A DNA stretch of 64,000 bases from Massilia antarctica. Its GTDB lineage: Bacteria > Pseudomonadota > Gammaproteobacteria > Burkholderiales > Burkholderiaceae_D. The notes under the pieces are model-generated. The model made no database searches and was not told the DNA's origin. It saw nothing but the letters and a program-made list of their open reading frames with translations. The translations under genes were made by a program, and so were the position numbers. The stretch lies in NCBI RefSeq assembly GCF_015689335.1, contig NZ_CP065053.1, positions 3,162,001 through 3,226,000 on the forward strand. Direction: 5' to 3'. Within the stretch, counting starts at the first letter, position 1. Each line of letters begins with the position of its first letter. Below, piece by piece: positions 1 to 7,640 of this stretch.

Positions 1-41
1 CGAATATCTTCCTGCTGTATTTTTTGATGGGCCAGAAATGA
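1..41 (+). CDS. C-terminal end of a membrane protein, possibly DUF979 family (partial)
   Basis: The third forward frame is open from the window edge and reads [12 protein letters not shown] before a TGA at 39-41. The tail is hydrophobic, as expected for the last helix of an integral membrane protein, and its stop overlaps the pcp start codon (ATGA), which suggests translational coupling. In many bacteria pcp follows a DUF969-DUF979 membrane protein pair, so a DUF979 C-terminus is the natural guess. Only about 12 residues are visible, so the family call is inference from context. Confidence 0.4.
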   Translation, partial: NIFLLYFLMGQK

Positions 42-682
42 ACAAAACAGTGCTGCTGACCGGTTTCGAGCCGTTCAACAACGAGAGCGTCAACCCAGCC
101 TGGGAGGCTGTCAGCGAGTTGGCCGGCTGGCGCGAGGACGATTTTGCGGTCGTGGTGCGCCAGCTTCCTTGTGTGTTCGGCCTGGCGGGCACAGTGTTGC
201 GGGACGCGCTGGAGGAATTGAAGCCGGACCTGGTGATCGCCGTCGGCCAGGCTGGCGGCAGGGTCGATATCTCAGTGGAGCGGATCGCCATCAACGTGGA
301 TGATGCACCGATTCCCGACAATGCGCGGCACCAGCCGGTGGATGAAGCGATCGTCGCGGGCGGCCCCGCCGCCTATTTTTCCACCTTGCCGATCAAGGCC
401 ATCGTCGCTGCCTTGCGTGCGCAAGGCCTGCCGGCATCGGTGTCGCAAAGCGCCGGCACCTTCGTATGCAACGATGTGTTTTACCGCCTGATGCATGCGG
501 CCGAAAGGATGCCGATGCGGGCCGGGTTCATTCACATTCCGTATCTGCCCCAGCAGGCGGCGTGCCATCCGGGTGCGCCCAGCATGGCTCTGAGCGAGGT
601 GGTACGCGCGCTGCGCACCGCGGTCAAGGTGTCGCTGCGTACCGATGCCGATGTGCGCGCCACAGGCGGCATGTTGTCCTGA
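38..682 (+). CDS. pcp: Pyrrolidone-carboxylate peptidase (pyroglutamyl peptidase I)
   Basis: This 214-residue cytoplasmic cysteine peptidase (family C15) removes N-terminal pyroglutamate from peptides. The start of the protein carries the family signature [15 protein letters not shown]. The catalytic triad can be placed at Glu81, Cys144 ([12 protein letters not shown]) and His166 (FIHIPYLP), close to the positions in characterised enzymes, and the length is normal. The ATG overlaps the stop of the upstream membrane protein gene by the ATGA arrangement, so the two are probably coupled. No terminator is obvious before the next gene. Confidence 0.95.
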   Translation: MNKTVLLTGFEPFNNESVNPAWEAVSELAGWREDDFAVVVRQLPCVFGLAGTVLRDALEELKPDLVIAVGQAGGRVDISVERIAINVDDAPIPDNARHQPVDEAIVAGGPAAYFSTLPIKAIVAALRAQGLPASVSQSAGTFVCNDVFYRLMHAAERMPMRAGFIHIPYLPQQAACHPGAPSMALSEVVRALRTAVKVSLRTDADVRATGGMLS

Positions 683-846
683 GATCGTGCGCCCGGATCG
701 CCCGTATTCGTAATTCCCGATTAGGAGTGAGCGAACCGCAGCGGCGTTTCCGGCATGGCTGGTTTTATCGATAATGAATGCATGTCGAGCATGGCGGCCA
801 CGGTGGCCGGCGTGGGTTCGTCGCTGTCCGCAGGAGGAGTTTCACC

Positions 847-1134
847 ATGGCCGCATATGCAATCGGTTCGTTAACGGTACACACGACGCAATGGCAGCAG
901 GAATATGGGGCGAAAATGCCCGCGCTGATACACAAGCATGGCGGCAAAGTCCTGGCCAAGGCCGCGGCGCAAGGATTGGAAGGCCAGTCCCTGCTGCCAG
1001 GGACCGTCGTCATGATTGAATTCCCCACTGCGCAACAGGCTTTGGCCTGGAACGAGGATCCTGAGCATGCGCCACTCAGGCGGCTGCGTCAGGGCGGCGC
1101 CAGTTTCGATCTGATGTTGGTGGACGGCTTGTAA
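847..1134 (+). CDS. DUF1330 family protein
   Basis: A 95-residue protein with the DUF1330 dimeric alpha-beta-barrel pattern: an N-terminal strand (AYAIGSLTVHTTQWQQEY), a central HGGKVLAK strand and a late IEFPTAQQALAWNEDPE segment. The chosen ATG follows a strong AGGAGG at 832-837; an in-frame start 69 bases upstream lacks a comparable site. Members are small cytoplasmic proteins of unproven function, some resembling monooxygenase-fold proteins. It stands alone, about 165 bases after pcp and convergent with the LysR gene. Confidence 0.85.
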   Translation: MAAYAIGSLTVHTTQWQQEYGAKMPALIHKHGGKVLAKAAAQGLEGQSLLPGTVVMIEFPTAQQALAWNEDPEHAPLRRLRQGGASFDLMLVDGL

Positions 1135-1160
1135 CGCCTGCCTGGTCAGCGCAACGTCAT

Positions 1161-2063
1161 TCAGATCGGGCCGGGGTTCAGGATGTTGAGGAATGCCCGC
1201 ACCACCGGCGCATCGTCGAGCGTGGTGTAGGTGATGTACAGATTGGCCGATGGCGGGTTGGTCTTGATCGGCAAGAAGATCACGCCGGGCCAGCCGATGC
1301 GGCTGGTCGTTTCCGGCATCAGGGCCACGCCCAGGCCCGCGCCCACCATCGCCAGCAGGGTTTGCGGCTCGGACGCTTCCTGGAAAATCGTCGGCTGAAA
1401 ACCGGCCTTGATGCAGCACTGGATCAGGTAGCGCGGGAAGGCCGACTTGTCCAGCGCCAGTGTGAGCATCGGCTGGTCCGCAATGTCGGTCAGCTCGATC
1501 CACGGCTGCGTGGCCAGCGGATGATGCTCGTTGACCGCCACGCACACGTTCTCGCGGAAGCACAGTTCCTGGCGCAGGTTGTCGTGTTTGAGCTCATCTT
1601 CATCGAGTTTCGGCTCGCGCCAGAAACCCACGTCGATCTGTTTCGCGCGCAGCGCCTCGTACTGCACGTTCGGGCCCGATTCGTGCAAGGTCCAGGTCAC
1701 CCTCGGGAACTTGGTCTGGAATTCTTCGAGCAGGCTGGGAATCGGCCCCCACATGGCCGAACCGACAATGCCCACCCGCAGGCGGCCGACTTCACCGCGG
1801 TCGATCTGGCGGATGGTGTCGATCGTCATGCGCATCCTGGCCAGCAGGTCCGATGCTTCCCCCATCAGCGCCTTGCCGGCCACGGTCAGCTCGAAGGTGC
1901 GGGTGGTGCGCGCGAACAGACGCACGCCCAACTCGCTCTCGAGCTTCATGATCTGCTGGCTCAAAGGCGGCTGCGAAATGTGCAGCCGCTCGGCGGCGCG
2001 GCTGAAGCTCTTCTCTTCAGCCACCGCGAGGAAGTACTTGAGCTGTTTCAGGTCGATGGACAT
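1161..2063 (-). CDS. LysR family transcriptional regulator, linked to psuG
   Basis: A 300-residue LysR-type regulator. Residues 1-60 form the winged helix-turn-helix (LKYFLAVAEEKSFSRAAERLHISQPPLSQQI), followed by a linker helix and a periplasmic-binding-protein-like effector domain from about residue 90. The gene begins 18 bases after the psuG stop on the same strand, so it probably ends a psuK-psuG-lysR transcript instead of facing a divergent target as most LysR genes do. The effector is unknown; a role in nucleoside or aromatic catabolism is possible but not shown. Confidence 0.9.
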   Translation of the reverse strand: MSIDLKQLKYFLAVAEEKSFSRAAERLHISQPPLSQQIMKLESELGVRLFARTTRTFELTVAGKALMGEASDLLARMRMTIDTIRQIDRGEVGRLRVGIVGSAMWGPIPSLLEEFQTKFPRVTWTLHESGPNVQYEALRAKQIDVGFWREPKLDEDELKHDNLRQELCFRENVCVAVNEHHPLATQPWIELTDIADQPMLTLALDKSAFPRYLIQCCIKAGFQPTIFQEASEPQTLLAMVGAGLGVALMPETTSRIGWPGVIFLPIKTNPPSANLYITYTTLDDAPVVRAFLNILNPGPI

Positions 2064-2081
2064 GTGGATATGTGGATGGCG

Positions 2082-3011
2082 TTAGATCGGCTGCAGGCCT
2101 GGCAGGTTGCGCATGGCCACGGCCAGTTCGGCGCCTACCTGTGCGTTGTGCTTGACCAGTGCGATATTGGTCATCAGGCTGCGTCCTTCGGTCAGGGTCT
2201 TGATGCGGGCCAGCAGGAACGGGGTGACCAGCTTGCCCGTCACGCCGCCGTCGCGCGCTTCCTGCAATGCCTGTTCGGTGATGCCGTCGATTTCTTCCTT
2301 TTGCATCGCAAACGCTTCCGGCACCGGATTGCTGACGACGATGCCGCCATCGAGGCCCAGCTGCCATTTGGTTTGGATGAAGGCCGCCTGCTCCAGGGCG
2401 GAGTCGAGCTGGAAGTCGGCCTTGAAGCCGCTGTCGCGCGTGAAGAAGGCCGGGAAGGCTGGCTGGCCGACGCTGATCACCGGCACGCCATGGGTTTCCA
2501 GGTATTCGAGCGTGAGGCCGATGTCGAGGATCGACTTGACGCCGGCGCATACCACCGCCACGTTGGTGCGGGCCAGTTCCTGCAGGTCGGCCGAGATGTC
2601 GAAGCTGGTCTCGGCGCCGCGGTGCACGCCGCCAATGCCGCCGGTGACGAACACATGGATGCCGGCCATCTGCGCGCAAATCATGGTGGCGGCCACGGTG
2701 GTGGCGCCCAGGCGGCCTTGCGAGAGCACGTATGCCAGGTCGCGGCGCGACACTTTCATCGCGTCCGGCGACGCGGCCAGCAGTTCGAGCTGCTCGGCCA
2801 CCAGGCCGACGCAGATTTTTCCTTCGATGATGGCGATCGTGGCCGGCACGGCGCCGGCGGCGCGGATCACGTGCTCGACTTCCTGCGCCATCGTGACGTT
2901 TTGCGGATACGGCATGCCGTGCGAGATGATGGTCGACTCCAGGGCGACGATCGGCTTGCCGGCGGAACGGGCTGCGGCGACTTCGGGCGAGAACAAGAGG
3001 TATTGGTGCAT
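2082..3011 (-). CDS. psuG: Pseudouridine-5'-phosphate glycosidase
   Basis: PsuG reversibly cleaves the C-glycosidic bond of pseudouridine 5'-phosphate to give uracil and ribose 5-phosphate. The 309-residue protein has the family motifs [16 protein letters not shown] near the N-terminus, [12 protein letters not shown] in the middle and [11 protein letters not shown] near the C-terminus, at normal family length. The ATG lies 2 bases after the psuK stop; a longer open frame upstream is only the psuK gene read in another frame. The released uracil could feed the reductive pyrimidine genes at 25-35 kb. Confidence 0.96.
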   Translation of the reverse strand: MHQYLLFSPEVAAARSAGKPIVALESTIISHGMPYPQNVTMAQEVEHVIRAAGAVPATIAIIEGKICVGLVAEQLELLAASPDAMKVSRRDLAYVLSQGRLGATTVAATMICAQMAGIHVFVTGGIGGVHRGAETSFDISADLQELARTNVAVVCAGVKSILDIGLTLEYLETHGVPVISVGQPAFPAFFTRDSGFKADFQLDSALEQAAFIQTKWQLGLDGGIVVSNPVPEAFAMQKEEIDGITEQALQEARDGGVTGKLVTPFLLARIKTLTEGRSLMTNIALVKHNAQVGAELAVAMRNLPGLQPI

Positions 3012-3013
3012 GA

Positions 3014-4159
3014 TCAGTCCTGGTAAAGTGCGTTGAACGGCTGCTGGGCGCCGGGAAGGGCGTCGGGATGTGGAATCTCGGCGAGAACTTCCGCCGTCAG
3101 GTGAGGGCATACGGTTTCTTCGCTGGCTAAGGTCATGACGGACAGCTGCAGGCCGCGGCGACAGGCCAGTGTCATGTCGTCGCTGCCCTGGAACAGGGAC
3201 CAGCATACCGCAGCGGCAAAAGCGTCGCCCGCACCGGTGACGTCGACGATCTTTGCCGGTGGCGCGTCCAGGTGCTCGATGCCGTCGCTGGTGGTGTAAA
3301 TCACGCCGGTGGCGCCGCGCGTGACGATGACGTCGCGCGCGCCCTGCGCCTGCAAGCCGCGGCAGGCCGCCAGGAAGTCGGCGTCGGTCTTGAGCGGCGC
3401 GCCGATGCGCGTTTCGAGTTCGCCCTGGTTCAGGATGAGCAGGCGCAGGCCGTGCAGGTCGTCCGGCAGGTTCGCCATCTTCGGCTGCGATACCGCCACC
3501 AGCACCAGCGGCACCGAATCGCGCGCGGCGTCGTCGAGCAGGGTGCGCAGGGTGTCGCGCGGCAGGTTCAGATCTGCCACGGTCAGGGCGCCGGCCGCGC
3601 GCTGCGGCTGGCGCGTCGCCAGAAAAGCTGGCGTGAGCGAATCGTACAGGGCCATGTCGGCCAGCGCGAGCATCATCTCGCCATGGTCGTCGAGCACCGC
3701 GGTGTAGGTGCCGCTGCATACGCCCGTCAGGTGCAGGGTGGCGCGGGTATCGATGCCAAGCGCTTCGGCATGCGCCAGCAAGGTCTTGCCGGACGAATCG
3801 TCGCCGATGGCCGTGATCAGCGCCACCGGCGCCGACAGGCGCGCCAGGTTTTCGGCGATATTGCGGGCCACGCCACCGAACGATTCGTCCTGGCGTGCCG
3901 GATTGGAGGTGCCCATTTTCAGGGTGGCGAGGGAGCGCAGCTTGCGATCGAGGTTGGCCGCGCCGAGGCAGACGATGGGCCGGTTATCGGGCAGCACGTA
4001 GGCGCGCCCGAGCAGGCGCCGGTCGCGGATCAGGCCCGCGATATAGCCGGCCACGGCGGAACGCGACAAGCCCAGCACCGCCGCCAGATCCTGCTGCGAG
4101 ATGAAGGGATTGGCGCGGATCAGTTCGTACAACTGGGCTTTTTTGGAGAGTTCGGTCAC
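3014..4159 (-). CDS. psuK: Pseudouridine kinase with N-terminal helix-turn-helix (PfkB family)
   Basis: The first ~55 residues are a helix-turn-helix ([24 protein letters not shown]). The rest is a PfkB/ribokinase-fold sugar kinase with an N-terminal [14 protein letters not shown] motif and a C-terminal [12 protein letters not shown] motif carrying the catalytic Asp. It would phosphorylate pseudouridine for PsuG. I place the start at GTG 4157-4159: a promoter at 4171-4205 predicts transcription from about 4163, which excludes the in-frame TTG at 4166-4168 and implies a nearly leaderless mRNA with no ribosome site. The DNA-binding domain suggests autoregulation through the palindromes at 4174-4205. 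Confidence 0.88.
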   Translation of the reverse strand: MTELSKKAQLYELIRANPFISQQDLAAVLGLSRSAVAGYIAGLIRDRRLLGRAYVLPDNRPIVCLGAANLDRKLRSLATLKMGTSNPARQDESFGGVARNIAENLARLSAPVALITAIGDDSSGKTLLAHAEALGIDTRATLHLTGVCSGTYTAVLDDHGEMMLALADMALYDSLTPAFLATRQPQRAAGALTVADLNLPRDTLRTLLDDAARDSVPLVLVAVSQPKMANLPDDLHGLRLLILNQGELETRIGAPLKTDADFLAACRGLQAQGARDVIVTRGATGVIYTTSDGIEHLDAPPAKIVDVTGAGDAFAAAVCWSLFQGSDDMTLACRRGLQLSVMTLASEETVCPHLTAEVLAEIPHPDALPGAQQPFNALYQD

Positions 4160-4170
4160 AATAAGCAATC

Positions 4171-4205
4171 ATTAAACAATTGTTTTTGATAGTAGACAAT
4201 TGTCT
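4171..4205 (-). promoter_or_regulatory. psuK promoter with twin palindromic operators
   Basis: Two perfect 12-bp palindromes, AAACAATTGTTT (4174-4185) and AGACAATTGTCT (4194-4205), share the core ACAATTGT and have centres exactly 20 bp apart, about two helical turns. On the minus strand a TTGTCT hexamer inside the right palindrome and TTTAAT (4171-4176) at the left one are separated by 17 bp, a plausible sigma70 promoter. A dimer bound to either site would block it. The HTH-bearing PsuK is the obvious candidate ligand (inference). Confidence 0.65.
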
Positions 4206-4287
4206 TAATGCTGTCAATCAATGATTGTGTCCCGCTCTCCTATAGTGTGCCTGATCGGCGACCGGGTTCCAACCGATTCTAGCGCGT

Positions 4288-4310
4288 ATTTATACGTTAC
4301 GCGTATAAAT
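4288..4310. promoter_or_regulatory. Perfect 9-bp inverted repeat upstream of the nucleoside phosphorylase gene
   Basis: ATTTATACG (4288-4296), a 5-base spacer and CGTATAAAT (4302-4310) form a perfect inverted repeat in the divergent region between psuK and the phosphorylase gene. A TATAAT hexamer occurs downstream at 4359-4364, with no clear -35 partner. The symmetry suggests an operator for the rightward nucleoside genes. No DeoR- or CytR-type regulator is encoded in the window. Confidence 0.45.
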
Positions 4311-4445
4311 GAGGAAGAAAAATGGTATTTGCCATACATATCCCCGATCATGCATAGTTATAATAGTTAGCGAACCCATTCTCCACGCCGCCTGCATCCT
4401 TTGCGTCGCGTGGCAGCGCCCTCCCCGAACAGATAAGGAATCCTC

Positions 4446-5288
4446 ATGTCGAACAATACCCCCTTCGAAGCCGCCGATATCATCCGCGCCCGCAAACCTG
4501 GTTTCGAGCCGCGCGTGGCGATGATTTTGGGTTCGGGCCTTGGCGTGCTGGCCGAGCAGATGACTGACGCGGTCTCGATCGGATTCGACGAGCTGCCTGG
4601 TTTCCCGATCAGCACCGTGCATGGTCACGCCGGCGAACTGGTACTGGGCACCCTGGCGGGCGTGAACGTGGTGTGCATGAAGGGCCGCGGCCACTTCTAC
4701 GAAGGTTACGGCATGGGCGTGATGACCAGCGCCGTGCGCACCATGAAGCTGCTCGGTTGCGAGATGCTGTTCGTGACCAATGCCGCCGGTTCGCTGCGCA
4801 CCGAAGTCGATGCGGGCAGCCTGGTGGCCCTGACCGACCATATCAACTGGCTGCCTGGCACGCCGATGGTCGGCCCGAACGACGACCGTTTCGGCCCGCG
4901 CTTTTTCAGCATGGCCAATGCCTACGACAGCGACATCCGCAACGTGGTCAAGGAAACCGCCGCCGCCAAGGGCATCACCTTGCATGAAGGCGTGTTCATT
5001 GCGTATCCGGGTCCGAACTTCGAGACCGCCGCCGAAATCCGCATGATGGCCAAGCTGGGCGCCGACGTGGTGGGTATGTCGGTGGTGCCGGAAGTGGTGT
5101 CGGCGCGCCACTGCGGTTTGAAGGTGGTTGGCGTGTCCGTGATTACGAATCTGGCGGAAGGCATGTCGCCGTTCCCGCTGTCGCACGAGCAGACCCTGAA
5201 GTACGCCGCGATTGGCGCCAAGGATCTGGTGGCGCTGATTCCGGCATTCCTGGAGCGCGTCGCCGCACAACCGCGCGCCGCTGCCTGA
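4446..5288 (+). CDS. punA: Purine-nucleoside phosphorylase (trimeric PNP-I type)
   Basis: This 280-residue enzyme phosphorolyses purine nucleosides to the free base and (deoxy)ribose 1-phosphate. Trimeric-type signatures are all visible: MILGSGLGVLAEQM, the phosphate-binding GRGHFYEGYG, TNAAGSLR, the purine-binding FETAAEIRMM and VGVSVITNLAEGMS, whose Asn corresponds to the 6-oxopurine-selecting Asn of the family. That favours inosine and guanosine type substrates. An AAGGA site precedes the ATG. The product would be isomerised by DeoB, encoded next after palindromic repeat 1. Confidence 0.93.
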   Translation: MSNNTPFEAADIIRARKPGFEPRVAMILGSGLGVLAEQMTDAVSIGFDELPGFPISTVHGHAGELVLGTLAGVNVVCMKGRGHFYEGYGMGVMTSAVRTMKLLGCEMLFVTNAAGSLRTEVDAGSLVALTDHINWLPGTPMVGPNDDRFGPRFFSMANAYDSDIRNVVKETAAAKGITLHEGVFIAYPGPNFETAAEIRMMAKLGADVVGMSVVPEVVSARHCGLKVVGVSVITNLAEGMSPFPLSHEQTLKYAAIGAKDLVALIPAFLERVAAQPRAAA

Positions 5289-5341
5289 TATGGAGACCGA
5301 CGCTGTGCCAATGCTTCTAACGCGAACCCGCTAACCTCAAA

Positions 5342-5434
5342 ACCGTCGCCCCCGCGCAGGCGGGGGCCCAAGTTCTCCGCACAGTCTCGGGCTGTGGAAC
5401 CAACTTGGACCCCCGCCTGCGCGGGGGCGACGGT
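5342..5434. repeat. Dispersed palindromic repeat, copy 1
   Basis: About 33-base arms (5342-5374 and 5402-5434) form a near-perfect hairpin around a ~27-base loop. Arms start with ACCGTCGCCCCCGCGC and end at the loop with CCAAGTT/AACTTGG. The CCAAGTT/AACTTGG inner edge and CGTCG/CGACG outer edge recur in the other copies listed here. It lies between the phosphorylase gene and deoB. No coding potential. Confidence 0.9.
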
Positions 5435-5476
5435 GGTCTTTCACCGTATCTGAACCTTTGTAAAGCGAGCGATCCC

Positions 5477-6670
5477 ATGTCACGCGCATTTATCCTTCTG
5501 CTTGATTCCTTCGGCCTCGGCGCCACCCCTGACGCCGACAAATTCGGCGACGTCGGCGCCAACACCTTCGGCCACATCGCCAGCTGGGCTGCCGAACAAG
5601 GCAAGCCGATGCAGCTGCCCAATCTCGAACGCCTCGGCCTCGCCGCCGCAGCCCATCTGGCCAGCGGCGAATGGGCCCGGGGCTTCAACCAGCGCGACGG
5701 CTTCACCGGCGCCTACGGCGCAGCGCGCGAGCGCTCCACCGGCAAGGACACCCAAAGCGGACACTGGGAAATCGCCGGCGTGCCGGTCGAATTCGACTGG
5801 GGCTACTTCCCGCGCACCGTGCCATCGTTCCCGGCCGAACTGACCGACAAGCTTCAGGAACTGACCGGCGTGGCCGGCTACCTCGGCAACTGCCACGCGT
5901 CCGGCACCGACATCATCAACAAGCATGGCGACGAACATGTCGCCACCGGCAAAATCATCGTCTACACCTCGGGCGACTCGGTGATGCAGATTGCCGCGCA
6001 CGAAGAACACTTCGGTCTGGATCGCCTGTACGCCGTGTGCGAAGCCGCGTTTGAACTGGTCAAGCCATACAACATCGGCCGCGTGATCGCGCGTCCGTTC
6101 CTGGGCGAGAACGGCAACTACCGCCGCACCAGCAACCGCCACGACTATGCCGTTCCACCCCCAAGCGCGACCCTGCTCGACCACGTGAAGAACGAGGGCG
6201 GAGAAGTCATCGGCCTTGGCAAGATCAGCGACATTTTCGCGACCCAGGGCATCTCGCGCGTGGTCAAGGGCGTGGACAACATGGCCCTGTTCGACGCGCT
6301 GCTCAAAGTGACCGACGAAGCGGGCGACAAGTCGCTCACGTTCGTCAACTTCGTCGACTTCGACCAGGCGTTCGGCCATCGCCGCGACGTGGCCGGCTAC
6401 TCGAACGCGCTGCACGAAATGGACGCGCGCCTGCCGGAATTCATGGCCAAGCTGAAAGAGGGCGACCTGGTCGTCATCACCGCCGACCATGGCTGCGACC
6501 CAAGCTGGCCGGGCTCGGACCACACGCGCGAGCACATTCCGATGATCTTCTTCGGACCGGGTGTCGCCCCGCGCGCGCTGCCGGTCTCGAACACCTTCTC
6601 CGACATCGGCGCCACCTTGGCCAAGCACCTCGGCGTCAAACCACTTTCCAACGGAACCGCTCTGCTATGA
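5477..6670 (+). CDS. deoB: Phosphopentomutase
   Basis: DeoB interconverts (deoxy)ribose 1-phosphate and 5-phosphate, linking the phosphorylases to DeoC. The 397-residue protein belongs to the alkaline-phosphatase-like metalloenzyme superfamily: the N-terminal LLLDSFGLGATPDA supplies a metal-binding Asp, STGKDTQSGHWE holds the phosphorylated Thr region, and VITADHGCDP with DHTREHIPMI supplies the remaining Mn ligands. The ATG at 5477 begins the conserved MSRAFILLLDSFG; the upstream open frame runs into the repeat. Its stop overlaps the deoC start by ATGA. Confidence 0.96.
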   Translation: MSRAFILLLDSFGLGATPDADKFGDVGANTFGHIASWAAEQGKPMQLPNLERLGLAAAAHLASGEWARGFNQRDGFTGAYGAARERSTGKDTQSGHWEIAGVPVEFDWGYFPRTVPSFPAELTDKLQELTGVAGYLGNCHASGTDIINKHGDEHVATGKIIVYTSGDSVMQIAAHEEHFGLDRLYAVCEAAFELVKPYNIGRVIARPFLGENGNYRRTSNRHDYAVPPPSATLLDHVKNEGGEVIGLGKISDIFATQGISRVVKGVDNMALFDALLKVTDEAGDKSLTFVNFVDFDQAFGHRRDVAGYSNALHEMDARLPEFMAKLKEGDLVVITADHGCDPSWPGSDHTREHIPMIFFGPGVAPRALPVSNTFSDIGATLAKHLGVKPLSNGTALL

Positions 6671-7623
6671 CTCACAATCCCGCATTCAAACGCAACGAGG
6701 CGGTTGGCCTCGACCTCGGCTGGGTCAACCAGATCAAAGTGAACCGCAACGCGTCGGACCGCCGCGCCGCCAGCCTGGCCAATCGCCGCACCGTCAAAAA
6801 AGAATACCAGGCCGCGTGGCTGATCAAGGCCCTGCAATGCATCGACCTGACCACCCTCGGCGGCGACGATACGCCGGGCAGGGTCGAGCGCCTGTGCATG
6901 AAGGCCCTGCGCCCGCTGCGCACCGACCTGATGGAAGCGCTGGGCGTGTCCAACCTGACCACCGGCGCGGTGTGCGTGTACCACGAGATGATCACGCCAG
7001 CGGCCAAGATTCTGCAGGGCCGCTTGCCGATCGCCGCGGTATCGACCGCATTCCCGGCGGGCCTGGCCAGCATGGAAACCAAGGTGCGCGAGATCGAACT
7101 GTCGGTTGCCGCCGGCGCCACCGAGATCGATATCGTCATCACGCGCCAGCACGTCCTGATGGGTAACTGGCAGGCGCTGTACGACGAAATGGTCGCCTAC
7201 CGCAAGGCTTGCGGCGACGCGCACGTCAAGGCCATTCTCGCCACCGGCGACCTGCTCACGCTCGAAAACGTGGCCAAGGCCTCGTGGGTGTGCATGATGG
7301 CCGGTTCCGACTTCATCAAGACCTCCACCGGCAAGGAAGGCGTCAATGCCACCATTCCCGTGGCCCTGACGATGGTGCGCACGATTCGCGAATACCATGA
7401 GCAGTATGGCTTCCAGGTCGGCTTCAAGCCGGCCGGCGGCGTAGCGACCGCCAAGGGCGCGCTGCAGTACCTGACCCTGATGAAAGAAGAATTGGGACGC
7501 GAGTGGCTGGAGCCGCATCTGTTTCGCATCGGTGCATCGAGCCTGCTGACCGACATCGAGCGCCAGCTCGAACACTACGTCACCGGGAACTACTCGGCCA
7601 ACCATCGCCACGCGCAACCATAA
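6667..7623 (+). CDS. deoC: Deoxyribose-phosphate aldolase
   Basis: DeoC splits 2-deoxyribose 5-phosphate into glyceraldehyde 3-phosphate and acetaldehyde. The 318-residue protein has an N-terminal extension of about 50 residues compared with the E. coli enzyme. The Schiff-base Lys is in GSDFIKTSTGKEG, and other barrel motifs are AAGATEIDIVI, VKAILATGDLLT and GFKPAGGVAT. It is translationally coupled to deoB (4-base overlap). The acetaldehyde it makes is the likely substrate of the aldehyde dehydrogenase encoded 17 bases downstream. Confidence 0.96.
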   Translation: MTHNPAFKRNEAVGLDLGWVNQIKVNRNASDRRAASLANRRTVKKEYQAAWLIKALQCIDLTTLGGDDTPGRVERLCMKALRPLRTDLMEALGVSNLTTGAVCVYHEMITPAAKILQGRLPIAAVSTAFPAGLASMETKVREIELSVAAGATEIDIVITRQHVLMGNWQALYDEMVAYRKACGDAHVKAILATGDLLTLENVAKASWVCMMAGSDFIKTSTGKEGVNATIPVALTMVRTIREYHEQYGFQVGFKPAGGVATAKGALQYLTLMKEELGREWLEPHLFRIGASSLLTDIERQLEHYVTGNYSANHRHAQP

Positions 7624-7640
7624 ACATCAACGGATTCGTC

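Noticed and set aside
2082..3719. 545-residue frame covering psuG plus a long upstream extension
   Set aside because: The extension is the psuK gene in another frame; psuG starts at 3011, next to the psuK stop.
5342..5434. CRISPR-like or transposon ends from the GC-rich palindromes
   Set aside because: Copies are dispersed singly between genes, with no regular spacers and no transposase in the window; they fit a REP/MITE-type repeat better.
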